Shown one piece after another: positions 1 through 5,558 of a DNA stretch of 5,705 nt. Made by a program: the position numbers and the translations under genes. The notes beneath the pieces are model-generated. The model saw nothing but the letters and a program-made list of their open reading frames with translations. It did no database searches and was not told the origin of the DNA. The stretch is taken from positions 1 through 5,705 of the forward strand of contig JABXGU010000698.1 in NCBI GenBank assembly GCA_016550415.1, in the 5' to 3' direction. This DNA is from an archaeon. Its GTDB lineage: Archaea > Asgardarchaeota > Hermodarchaeia > Hermodarchaeales > Hermodarchaeaceae. Position 1 is the first letter of the stretch; each line of letters opens with the position of its first letter.

Positions 1-57
1 ACACAATTGGAGGGGAGAGGGAATGGTTTTCTAGGGGGGAGGGAAGTGCCATGATCT

Positions 58-75
58 GTCACCATCCCCGGTGAC
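58..75. repeat. Perfect 6-bp inverted repeat (hairpin)
   Basis: GTCACC (58-63) and GGTGAC (70-75) are perfect reverse complements around the 6-nt loop ATCCCC. On the minus strand the hairpin would lie in the 5' end of any transcript made from the promoter at 101-115 and would include the candidate ATG at 65-63. It may be an operator, a leader hairpin or chance. Confidence 0.4.
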
Positions 76-100
76 CCCGCAAGGTAAAGGCTTACATTTT

Positions 101-115
101 ATTTAAAACCTTTCC
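101..115 (-). promoter_or_regulatory. Possible archaeal promoter (BRE/TATA) reading toward the left edge
   Basis: On the minus strand the purine-rich GGAAAGG (115-109) directly precedes TTTTAAAT (108-101), resembling a BRE plus TATA box. A start about 25 nt downstream would fall near 78-80, followed by an ATG at 65-63. It would drive a gene lying mostly outside the window. The call rests only on base composition and spacing. Confidence 0.3.
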
Positions 116-176
116 TTTTGCTCCAACAATAATAAAGAGATTGAAGATAAAAACTTAACTTACAAATTGGGAGTTT

Positions 177-1634
177 TTAATCTAGTTTTAGTGCGGGAGG
201 CGGTGATAGGTTGGGGTGGCGCTGGTAGTAGTCGTAGATTGATTTCAGTATCTTGGCTGCTTCTGCTATGTTAGAAAAGACAGGGAGGTTGCCTTTCCGG
301 AATTGGTTTCTTGTAGCAAGATTTTCTAAGGGGTATCCGATGGCGGGAATTGCTACGAAAAAGGGTTTGTGTAAGACTTTAACGCAATGGGTACCCGCTT
401 CGATCATCATATCCCAATAGGTGGTTGCCATATCCTTCATACCCATGTGGTTTGCCATGAAGCTTACATAGTGAGGGGCAGCTTCGACTATGATGGCATC
501 AATATTTTTGTCCTCAGTTACATGGCGGATAGTTTGCTCGGTTATATCTGGGTAGAAGTAGCTGGAAGCCATATCGACCGGGTTCTTGATGTTTGTGCCC
601 ACAGCATTGACGATTTTTGAAAGGGCTTTAATGGTCTTGGATGTGAGACGAGGGATTTCGAAGCCATATTGAGCTAGGGAGTCGGTTCCAGCCACACCTG
701 CTCCTCCGCTAATAGCGATGAGGGCTACACGTTTACCTGGTGGGGGAGGGCATCGGAGGAAAGTGACTGCTGTGTTGATGAGTTGTTCAAAATTGTCGAC
801 TGCCAAAGCTCCTGTTTGTCGAAGAAGTCCGCCCCAAATTTCAGTGGTTCCTGTAAGGGCTGCGCTGTGGCTTAAGACTGCTTTAGCGCCAGCTTGGGTA
901 ATTCCAGCCTTCCATATTACAGTGGGTTTTTCAGGTGCACAAGCTGTAAGGGCTGCTCGAAGTCGAGGGCCGTCTTTGACTCCTTCTATGTACATCCCGA
1001 TGACCTGTGTTGTAGGGTCCCTGTGCAAGTATTCAACCAGTTCGCCGCTACTAATGTCTGATTCATTGCCATAACTGAATGCCTTACTACAACCCACGCC
1101 AGTTTCGTCTAGGGCAAGGTAACAATCGATTGCCTTGCCACCGGATTGGGAAATAAACCCAATATGTCCAGGGTTCGGTTTCAGGTCAGGGCGGAAAGAA
1201 AAGTGGGTTTCTGGGCAAATAAGGCCCATGCAATTTGGTCCGAAGGCTCGGATATTATGGGCATGGATTTTCTTGGTGATTTCTGCTTCACGGCGGTGTC
1301 CTTCTTCTGTGCCCAACTCGGTGAAGCCGCTGGAGAAAATTGTTTCACATTTCACGCCCTTAGCAATGCATTCATCAAGTACACTTGATACGATTTGTGC
1401 TGGTACACGAAAGACAGCATATTCAACAGGGTCGGGCACATCATTCAGTGATTTATAACACTTTAGGCCCATTGCTTTGTCAATTTTTGGATTGACTGGA
1501 TAAATTTTGCCAGAGAAACCAAAGTTTAGGAATGATTGTAACCAGTAGAAGTTAGTGCTGGGACTAGTGCCGATGAGGGCTACAGATTTGGAGTGAATGA
1601 ATTCTTCGAATTGCTGATAGGTCTTGTCATCCAT
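177..1634 (-). CDS. Acyl-CoA synthetase (NDP/ADP-forming) alpha-subunit-like protein
   Basis: This 485-residue protein has the domain order of the alpha subunit of acetate/acyl-CoA ligase (ADP-forming), the enzyme that converts acyl-CoA, ADP and phosphate to acid, CoA and ATP. An N-terminal CoA-binding Rossmann domain starts at SVALIGTS (17-24) and ends with FGPNCMGL (131-138). The succinyl-CoA-ligase-like domain opens with GFISQSGG (159-166) and contains SHSAALTG (255-262), whose His256 matches the phosphohistidine of the family. A third domain starts around ALIAISGGAG (304-313). The length is near that of stand-alone archaeal alpha subunits. No ATP-grasp beta domain is fused or encoded nearby, so the partner must be elsewhere or this is a CoA-binding paralogue. 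I chose the ATG at 1634 because GGGA lies upstream and FEEFIHSKSVA follows at the usual distance. An in-frame ATG at 1649 (five residues longer) is possible. The substrate cannot be told. Probably cytosolic. Confidence 0.88.
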   Translation of the reverse strand: MDDKTYQQFEEFIHSKSVALIGTSPSTNFYWLQSFLNFGFSGKIYPVNPKIDKAMGLKCYKSLNDVPDPVEYAVFRVPAQIVSSVLDECIAKGVKCETIFSSGFTELGTEEGHRREAEITKKIHAHNIRAFGPNCMGLICPETHFSFRPDLKPNPGHIGFISQSGGKAIDCYLALDETGVGCSKAFSYGNESDISSGELVEYLHRDPTTQVIGMYIEGVKDGPRLRAALTACAPEKPTVIWKAGITQAGAKAVLSHSAALTGTTEIWGGLLRQTGALAVDNFEQLINTAVTFLRCPPPPGKRVALIAISGGAGVAGTDSLAQYGFEIPRLTSKTIKALSKIVNAVGTNIKNPVDMASSYFYPDITEQTIRHVTEDKNIDAIIVEAAPHYVSFMANHMGMKDMATTYWDMMIEAGTHCVKVLHKPFFVAIPAIGYPLENLATRNQFRKGNLPVFSNIAEAAKILKSIYDYYQRHPNLSPPPALKLD

Positions 1635-1656
1635 GAGAAATCCCGTCATAAACTTT

Positions 1657-1683
1657 AGAGTAGAATAACCGAACTTCTACTCT
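1657..1683. repeat. 27-bp perfect dyad over the acyl-CoA synthetase transcript start (candidate operator)
   Basis: AGAGTAGAA (1657-1665) and TTCTACTCT (1675-1683) are exact reverse complements separated by 9 nt. The dyad centre (about 1670) coincides with the transcript start expected from the TATA-like box at 1691-1698. A bound protein would therefore block initiation, a common arrangement for archaeal repressors. It could also form a leader hairpin in the RNA. Confidence 0.5.
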
Positions 1684-1690
1684 CTCTTAC

Positions 1691-1698
1691 TATTTTAT
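1691..1698 (-). promoter_or_regulatory. TATA-like box of the acyl-CoA synthetase gene
   Basis: The minus strand reads ATAAAATA at 1698-1691, preceded by GCAGAAGC as a possible BRE. Transcription would begin near 1670, leaving about 35 nt before the ATG at 1634 (about 20 nt for the ATG at 1649). The box lies between queT and this gene, so this gene can be transcribed independently of queT. Confidence 0.45.
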
Positions 1699-1770
1699 GC
1701 TTCTGCCAACTAGAACTATGAACACCCTTTGGACAGGGGAGACATTCTGACAGTTTTTAGTGCTGTATTT

Positions 1771-2280
1771 CTACTTGATGGATGCTGTAAATATCTGAGG
1801 GAGAGCTCGTTGCACAGCTTGAATAATAGCAATACCTACTGCTGACCAAACTCCTGTACTAAGTAACATTTCAGAAGCAAGTATCCAGTAAGGGACGAAC
1901 AAGAGGCTAGATAGGTAAATTGGCACACCTAGGCCAATAATGAAGGTCGGATAGACCCAAGCTAGAATCCAATGAGGACATGTTTTACGATTTGCTACAA
2001 GTAGTGCAGCAATCAGATTGAAGAGACTCCCAAAGACTATGTCGATGGGTCCTAGTCCACCAAAGAAGTTAGCAACTACACATCCTCCGCATAGGGCAAT
2101 CGCCATTGGCCATCCAAGAATGTAAGGAAATGGCAAAAGCGAATCCGCCACACGTAGGTTGAGTGGTCCATAGCTAAGTTGTCCTAAAACAATTGTCAAC
2201 GCGGCATACAAAGCAGCCATAATAGCAATTATGGCAATATTCTGTGTTCGGTTAAAATTTGAACGCGTAAATTGATCCAT
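1771..2280 (-). CDS. queT: QueT-family transporter (queuosine/7-deazaguanine precursor uptake, ECF S component)
   Basis: This 169-residue, very hydrophobic protein has about five or six membrane segments: roughly residues 14-34, 52-72, 78-96, 103-123, 124-140 and 142-158. LNLRVADSLLPFPYILG (40-56), followed by GGCVVANFFGGLGPIDIVFGSL (residues 65-86), matches the QueT signature of an R-x-(S/A)-(E/D)-(A/S)-L segment and a G...ANxxGG.G..DIVFGS segment. QueT proteins are substrate-binding S components of group II ECF transporters and import queuosine precursors such as preQ1. In an archaeon the likely use is preQ0 or a related base for archaeosine in tRNA, or queuine salvage; this is inference. 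No ECF ATPase or T component is encoded here. The ATG at 2280 is preceded by GAGTGAT as a weak Shine-Dalgarno. The leader (2281-2354) is highly structured. Confidence 0.85.
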   Translation of the reverse strand: MDQFTRSNFNRTQNIAIIAIMAALYAALTIVLGQLSYGPLNLRVADSLLPFPYILGWPMAIALCGGCVVANFFGGLGPIDIVFGSLFNLIAALLVANRKTCPHWILAWVYPTFIIGLGVPIYLSSLLFVPYWILASEMLLSTGVWSAVGIAIIQAVQRALPQIFTASIK

Positions 2281-2354
2281 ACATCACTCATCTCGCAGCC
2301 CGGGATTTTTATTTACGAGCGGAGCACGGTGCGAGGGGTCCCACCCGCTCGTAA
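2281..2354 (-). promoter_or_regulatory. Structured queT leader: 10-bp hairpin with potential pseudoknot (candidate riboswitch)
   Basis: Read on the minus strand, UUACGAGCGG (2354-2345) pairs perfectly with CCGCUCGUAA (2322-2313). The 22-nt GC-rich loop holds CUCGCA (2335-2330), which is complementary to UGCGAG (2297-2292) beyond an A-rich linker (UAAAUAAAAAU around the end of the stem). This makes an H-type pseudoknot whose second helix ends 11 nt before the AUG, next to GAGUGAU. Within the loop GUG (2344-2342) can instead pair with CAC (2331-2329), which overlaps the pseudoknot strand, so two exclusive folds are possible. A terminator role is unlikely because the element lies between divergent genes. 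Bacterial queT-type genes are known targets of preQ1 riboswitches; this element resembles those in topology only, and ligand sensing is inference. Confidence 0.5.
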
Positions 2355-2374
2355 CATAACGCCGTCACTTAGTT

Positions 2375-2382
2375 ACTTATAA
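2375..2382 (-). promoter_or_regulatory. TATA-like box of queT
   Basis: The minus strand reads TTATAAGT at 2382-2375, preceded by CGAATAG. The expected start, about 25 nt downstream, is near 2353, which is the first base of the leader hairpin. The whole 5' untranslated region (about 73 nt) would then be the structured element. Confidence 0.5.
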
Positions 2383-2420
2383 CTATTCGCTTGGACCAAC
2401 CTTAACTCATAAAAAGGTAA

Positions 2421-2434
2421 AATCTGGGTAGATT
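2421..2434. repeat. Short dyad AATCT-GGGT-AGATT in the divergent intergenic region
   Basis: AATCT (2421-2425) and AGATT (2430-2434) are reverse complements around a 4-nt spacer. It lies between the queT and PEPCK promoters, 15 bp from a second, longer dyad that also has a 4-nt spacer. It is short enough to be chance. Confidence 0.25.
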
Positions 2435-2449
2435 GACTGCACTCTTTGC

Positions 2450-2469
2450 AATAGATGGTGTCATCTATT
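2450..2469. repeat. 20-bp dyad upstream of the PEPCK promoter (candidate regulator site)
   Basis: AATAGATG (2450-2457) and CATCTATT (2462-2469) are perfect reverse complements around GTGT. The dyad ends 26 bp before the TATA-like box at 2496, a position suited to an activator or regulator contacting the basal machinery. It also lies upstream of the divergent queT promoter. Confidence 0.4.
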
Positions 2470-2495
2470 ATTTCGGTCACTACCTGAGAAATCTG

Positions 2496-2530
2496 TAAAT
2501 ATATCTGTGCAAACGATTGTAGTGGGCGGT
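2496..2530 (+). promoter_or_regulatory. PEPCK-homologue promoter (TATA) and Shine-Dalgarno
   Basis: TAAATATAT (2496-2504) follows the purine-rich GAGAAA and is a good archaeal TATA box. Transcription would begin around 2522-2527. GGCGGT (2525-2530) resembles GGAGGT and sits 7 nt before the TTG at 2538. Together they explain initiation at a TTG codon with a very short leader of about 11-16 nt. Confidence 0.5.
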
Positions 2531-2537
2531 TTGGAAA

Positions 2538-4460
2538 TTGTCGGTTCATATCGAAAATGACCTTTATTTTGAAGAGAAGAATATCATTCGCAACCCGGAT
2601 GACGCTTGGTTTATTGATTATCTGAAACCATACTATGTCCAGACTGCAGATGGACAATGCCTTTTTGGGAATATCCAACCAGGTCGACGACCTGATCGAG
2701 CATTCTATATCATCCCAGAGGGGTACAAGCTAGGTAAGGGGCAGCGAAGTTTTGATCGTGAAATCGGCTTGAAACTATTTGATGTAGTATTACGCTACCT
2801 GAAGGGCTGCCGTGTAATAGTGCAAGAAGGCATTCAGGGAGAAGCCGATTACAAAACTGGATTACGAATCGTGATAAGTGTTGAAAACCCACACACTGCC
2901 TATATCGCCTGGTTTGGTCGACTTATGATATATAATCCAGAACCAGATATGGATATCCACTGCTGGAACTACATCGTCCAAGAACGATTACCTGATGCGG
3001 CAATAGCTGAAATTCAAACTTTCTGGCCTGATTTTGATCCCGATGAGCCATTAACACTCTATGACCTTACAAGAATGGATCAGGATCATCGAAGAGTAAT
3101 GAGTCTTCGTGTTGATTACTTCGGTGGTGCCTACAAGAAGCCCAATTTAACAATGGTTTGGAATCGTGGCGAAGCTGATGGGCTAATATCATATCATGCT
3201 GGTTGCACAAAGAATCGTATTCTCAAGGGGCTATCCGGGACAGGCAAGACCACTCTAACAGTTGGACCTAATCTTGAACAGGATGATGCCTGCTTAGGCT
3301 TGCCCAAATATGGTGCTGATAAACACATCAGGCAAGTCCAATTGATTGGCTTAGAGGCCGCTTCTTATGCGAAAAGTGAAGGGTTGACCTCAACCAGTCC
3401 TGAATGGGCAGGTCTGATGAAATCTCGTGAGATTGGTCCTACTGGCAAACGTCCTGTTGTCATTGCTCAGAATATCGATTGCGAGGGCATTAACTATCAA
3501 ATTGAAGAAATTGCTGGCTACCCTGTCAAGGTTCCTCGACCTATTTCAGGGCAGACTGTTGGCTCCTTACAATGCACGCGCTATGAAAAATCAGGTACTA
3601 CGAATGGTCGTTTTGTCTTCAGATTCTATGACTTGAATCCTGATTGGAAACCTGGTTCAGAGAAATGGCTCCGCGCTGTTATGTTATCCTTCAGGCGCTT
3701 CGACATATTCCCAGTCTGTGTCCGTATAATTGACCCTGCGATGGCTGTGGCTCTGGACTCTGCATGTGAATCTGTAATCACCTCTGCAATTGGTGGTAAA
3801 ATTCCTGGAACCCGTGTCCGGTCCTATGCAGCAACTGATTTCATGGCACGGGAACAAGCACATCAAGCACTGAAGAAGCTGAGAATGTATTCCGAAATGA
3901 ATCTGGCACCCAAAGGGAATCTAGTGTTTGCCATCGTCAATTCCGGCTATATAGGCGAGTATGACATCAATGGTAAGCAACGTCCCCTACTTGATGAATC
4001 AGGAAAACAAGTGGTGAAAATAGACGAAGCAACCAACCAACCCTATCTTGATGCTCAAGGAAAACCAGTATATTTAGGACTTGGAGAAAAAATCAAGGTT
4101 TCAGACACAAAACTCCTAGTAGACCTTATCGAGCATCGAAAAATTAAGAACTGGATTCCACATCCTGTATTTGGAAAATTCTTTCTGACCCCGGACCCGG
4201 TTGAACTAGAAGAAGTCCATGGGCTTTCTAATTATCGAAAGCGATTCAATCCGTTACGATTTTACAGTGAAAAGGAAATCATAGCATTCTGCAAACGGGA
4301 TATCGAAGAGCGAACAGCCTACCTTCAAGACCTCTTTTCAGGACAAGAGGGAGAAGACCAACTGCAAGATGTGATTCAGATCTGGAAAAGCTGCACCCTT
4401 CCCTCCACCAAAGAAATCCGAAACTTCTATGAAAAGCATTATGGGAAGGAAACAGTCTAA
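2538..4460 (+). CDS. Divergent ATP-type phosphoenolpyruvate carboxykinase homologue
   Basis: This 640-residue protein can be followed along the whole ATP-dependent PEPCK fold; that enzyme converts oxaloacetate and ATP to PEP, CO2 and ADP. GRRPDR (49-54) matches GRSPKD with Arg50. YFGGAYKK (194-201) matches YxGExKK with the metal-binding Lys201. His220 matches the HCSAN histidine. The P-loop is GLSGTGKTT (231-239), followed by Asp249-Asp250. NGR (356-358) matches the active-site Arg of NTR. IVNSGYIGEY (466-475) matches LVNTGWxGGxY, and PHPVFG (541-546) the late hPvFg segment. Canonical bacterial enzymes are about 520-540 residues; the extra length is an insertion (about 478-515) and a 40-residue tail. 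DDEHGW has become DDACLG, HCSAN is HAGCTKN and LTADAFGVLPP is LSFRRFDIFPV, so PEPCK activity is likely but not certain. TTG is the only upstream start: an in-frame stop lies at 2520 and the next Met is residue 130. Probably monocistronic and cytosolic. Confidence 0.8.
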   Translation: MSVHIENDLYFEEKNIIRNPDDAWFIDYLKPYYVQTADGQCLFGNIQPGRRPDRAFYIIPEGYKLGKGQRSFDREIGLKLFDVVLRYLKGCRVIVQEGIQGEADYKTGLRIVISVENPHTAYIAWFGRLMIYNPEPDMDIHCWNYIVQERLPDAAIAEIQTFWPDFDPDEPLTLYDLTRMDQDHRRVMSLRVDYFGGAYKKPNLTMVWNRGEADGLISYHAGCTKNRILKGLSGTGKTTLTVGPNLEQDDACLGLPKYGADKHIRQVQLIGLEAASYAKSEGLTSTSPEWAGLMKSREIGPTGKRPVVIAQNIDCEGINYQIEEIAGYPVKVPRPISGQTVGSLQCTRYEKSGTTNGRFVFRFYDLNPDWKPGSEKWLRAVMLSFRRFDIFPVCVRIIDPAMAVALDSACESVITSAIGGKIPGTRVRSYAATDFMAREQAHQALKKLRMYSEMNLAPKGNLVFAIVNSGYIGEYDINGKQRPLLDESGKQVVKIDEATNQPYLDAQGKPVYLGLGEKIKVSDTKLLVDLIEHRKIKNWIPHPVFGKFFLTPDPVELEEVHGLSNYRKRFNPLRFYSEKEIIAFCKRDIEERTAYLQDLFSGQEGEDQLQDVIQIWKSCTLPSTKEIRNFYEKHYGKETV

Positions 4461-4509
4461 ATTTCTCTTTACCCTTACAAAACCCCTAGAACGCTACTCA
4501 ACCTATCTA

Positions 4510-4561
4510 CTTATAGGAAAAACCAGAGAAATCCTTTGTATATTTAATTTCTCATAGGTGA
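4510..4561 (+). promoter_or_regulatory. Hydrolase promoter candidates and Shine-Dalgarno
   Basis: Two TATA-like sequences precede the hydrolase. CTTATAGG (4510-4517 region) would place the start near 4540 and leave a leader that includes the Shine-Dalgarno AGGTGA (4556-4561), 5 nt before the ATG at 4567. GTATATTTAA (4538-4547) would place the start almost at the ATG, giving a nearly leaderless mRNA. The clear Shine-Dalgarno favours the first. The 106-bp gap after the PEPCK stop begins with pyrimidine-rich sequence (ATTTCTCTTTACCC) that could end the upstream transcript. Confidence 0.35.
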
Positions 4562-4566
4562 ATTTG

Positions 4567-5382
4567 ATGCCTTATGTCAAGCTTCAAGATGACACTCGAA
4601 TGTATTATATTGAGAAGGGTGAAGGTCCAGTTATCGTGTTCCAGCATGGATTCCTTGGAAGTAACTGGTTATTTGAACAGCAGGTCGAATACTTCGGAAA
4701 TCGTGGCTATCACGCCATCGCCTTCGACTTGAAGGGTCATGGACAAAGTGATAAACCCGAAGACACTAGCTATCTTCTCCCCGAGTTTGCCCAAGAGATC
4801 GATTATGCCCTCAACCAAATAATTGGTGACGAGAAAATCGTGCTTTTAGGGCATAGTATGGGCGGAATGATTGCCCTTTGCTATGCCACTAATCCAAAAT
4901 TAAACAAGCGATTAAAGGGGCTCATACTTGAATCAACTGCGTCGAAGCTACAAAACCCAGTTCTTGACCAGTACATCGAGGGGATGCGCTCCGGTGTTCT
5001 CAAAGTTAGTGATCGTCCAACAATCGAAAACGTACTTGTTATGCTTTGCTTCAACAAAATCCATCAGGAGGCGAATCCTGACCTCATCAAAGAATTCGTT
5101 GACCGCACCTTAAACAACGAACAATATGTTGGTCTAGCTACTATGGAAGCCATCGTCCAACATTATGATGTCACTGATAAATTAGATAACATCAATCTTT
5201 CAACCCTAATCCTTCACGGTGAAAATGATATTTTCATTCCACTAGCTAGCAGTGAAGCTCTCGATAAAGCCATCCAAAACTCAAAACTAATTATCTGCAA
5301 AGGACCCATCGGACACATGCTTCAATACGAATGTACTGATATCTACCATGCTTCAATAGAAGAATACCTCCAAAGTCTCTAA
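4567..5382 (+). CDS. Alpha/beta-fold hydrolase
   Basis: This 271-residue protein is a standard single-domain alpha/beta hydrolase. The oxyanion-hole segment is VFQHGFLGSNW (24-34), and FDLKGHGQSDKP (53-64) matches the conserved D-x-R/K-G-x-G-x-S motif. The nucleophile elbow GHSMGG (95-100) supplies Ser97. Asp221 in LHGENDIFIP and His250 in GPIGHMLQYE complete the triad. A helical cap lies at roughly 125-210. It has no signal peptide or membrane segment, so it is probably cytosolic. The family includes esterases, lipases, C-C bond hydrolases and haloperoxidase-like enzymes, and the substrate cannot be read from the sequence. I chose the ATG at 4567 because AGGTGA lies 5 nt upstream; the in-frame GTG at 4558 overlaps that Shine-Dalgarno and is unlikely. 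It is co-directional with the PEPCK homologue but probably has its own promoter. Confidence 0.9.
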   Translation: MPYVKLQDDTRMYYIEKGEGPVIVFQHGFLGSNWLFEQQVEYFGNRGYHAIAFDLKGHGQSDKPEDTSYLLPEFAQEIDYALNQIIGDEKIVLLGHSMGGMIALCYATNPKLNKRLKGLILESTASKLQNPVLDQYIEGMRSGVLKVSDRPTIENVLVMLCFNKIHQEANPDLIKEFVDRTLNNEQYVGLATMEAIVQHYDVTDKLDNINLSTLILHGENDIFIPLASSEALDKAIQNSKLIICKGPIGHMLQYECTDIYHASIEEYLQSL

Positions 5383-5387
5383 AAGTC

Positions 5388-5429
5388 AGATTAGGTACTG
5401 CGATTAATAGACAAGTAAAACACTAATCT
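5388..5429. repeat. 7-bp inverted repeat after the hydrolase stop
   Basis: AGATTAG (5388-5394) and CTAATCT (5423-5429) are reverse complements with a 28-nt loop, starting 5 nt after the hydrolase stop. It might form a 3' end structure, but the loop is long and no T-run follows. The rest of 5383-5519 shows no gene or RNA that I can recognise. Confidence 0.2.
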
Positions 5430-5519
5430 CCAAAACATTCGTCTTCTACTCTCCACAATTAGCAAAGTGAGGGAAGTATCCACCTTAGCGCCAAGATTTA
5501 TTTAGAACTACAAATGATT

Positions 5520-5557
5520 GGGTTCTCAAATAGCACTCAATAAGAAATGAAGAACCC
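5520..5557. repeat. 7-bp inverted repeat abutting the promoter of the ferritin-like gene
   Basis: GGGTTCT (5520-5526) and AGAACCC (5551-5557) are perfect reverse complements with a 24-nt spacer. The right arm ends 1 nt before the TATA-like box at 5559, in the BRE position. The centre-to-centre distance is 31 bp, about three helical turns, so the arms could be paired half-sites for a regulator. Confidence 0.3.
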
Positions 5558-5558
5558 T

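Larger units (their letters stand above)
1..176. other. Window edge and downstream flank of the acyl-CoA synthetase gene
   Basis: No complete gene is visible here. Positions 9-43 are strikingly G-rich on the plus strand, with runs of 4, 3, 6 and 3 G among shorter ones. Positions 58-75 form a perfect hairpin. On the minus strand an ATG at 65-63 opens a frame that stays open to the edge (21 codons, beginning MVTDHGTSLPP). It lies about 15 nt after the transcript start predicted from the TATA-like box at 101-108, so it could be the start of another minus-strand gene. The frame is too short and proline-rich to recognise, and it has no convincing Shine-Dalgarno. T-rich minus-strand sequence just past the stop at 177 could serve as an archaeal terminator. 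Confidence 0.4.

Noticed and set aside
387..1458. Plus-strand open frames inside the acyl-CoA synthetase gene (387-620, 718-1074, 1135-1458, 1146-1388)
   Set aside because: They lie antisense to a gene with clear family motifs, and their translations are low in recognisable structure and rich in Ser, Arg and Pro.
2313..2354. Hairpin as an intrinsic terminator
   Set aside because: The element lies between divergently transcribed genes, no gene reads into it from either side, and no T-run follows the stem on the strand where it would be transcribed.
2281..2372. tRNA or other standard RNA gene in the GC-rich intergenic stretch
   Set aside because: I find no acceptor stem, T-loop (GTTCRANNC) or anticodon arm; the pairing fits a leader hairpin rather than a cloverleaf.
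2373..2678. Minus-strand open frame, or its shorter version from the ATG at 2549 (58 codons, with an AGGTCAT-like upstream site)
   Set aside because: It overlaps the start of the PEPCK homologue, has no recognisable motif beyond one CxxC, and its last codons coincide with the queT TATA-like box. The Shine-Dalgarno-like match is probably chance.
2710..3866. Minus- and plus-strand open frames inside the PEPCK homologue (2710-2892, 3427-3636, 3684-3866)
   Set aside because: These are shadows of the main frame; that frame shows PEPCK motifs throughout this stretch.
4558..4566. GTG start three codons upstream for the hydrolase
   Set aside because: The GTG is part of the Shine-Dalgarno AGGTGA that serves the ATG at 4567, and homology to alpha/beta hydrolases does not need the extra residues.
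4928..5113. 61-codon plus-strand frame inside the hydrolase
   Set aside because: It is embedded out of frame in a hydrolase with an intact catalytic triad, and I saw no reason to call it a gene.
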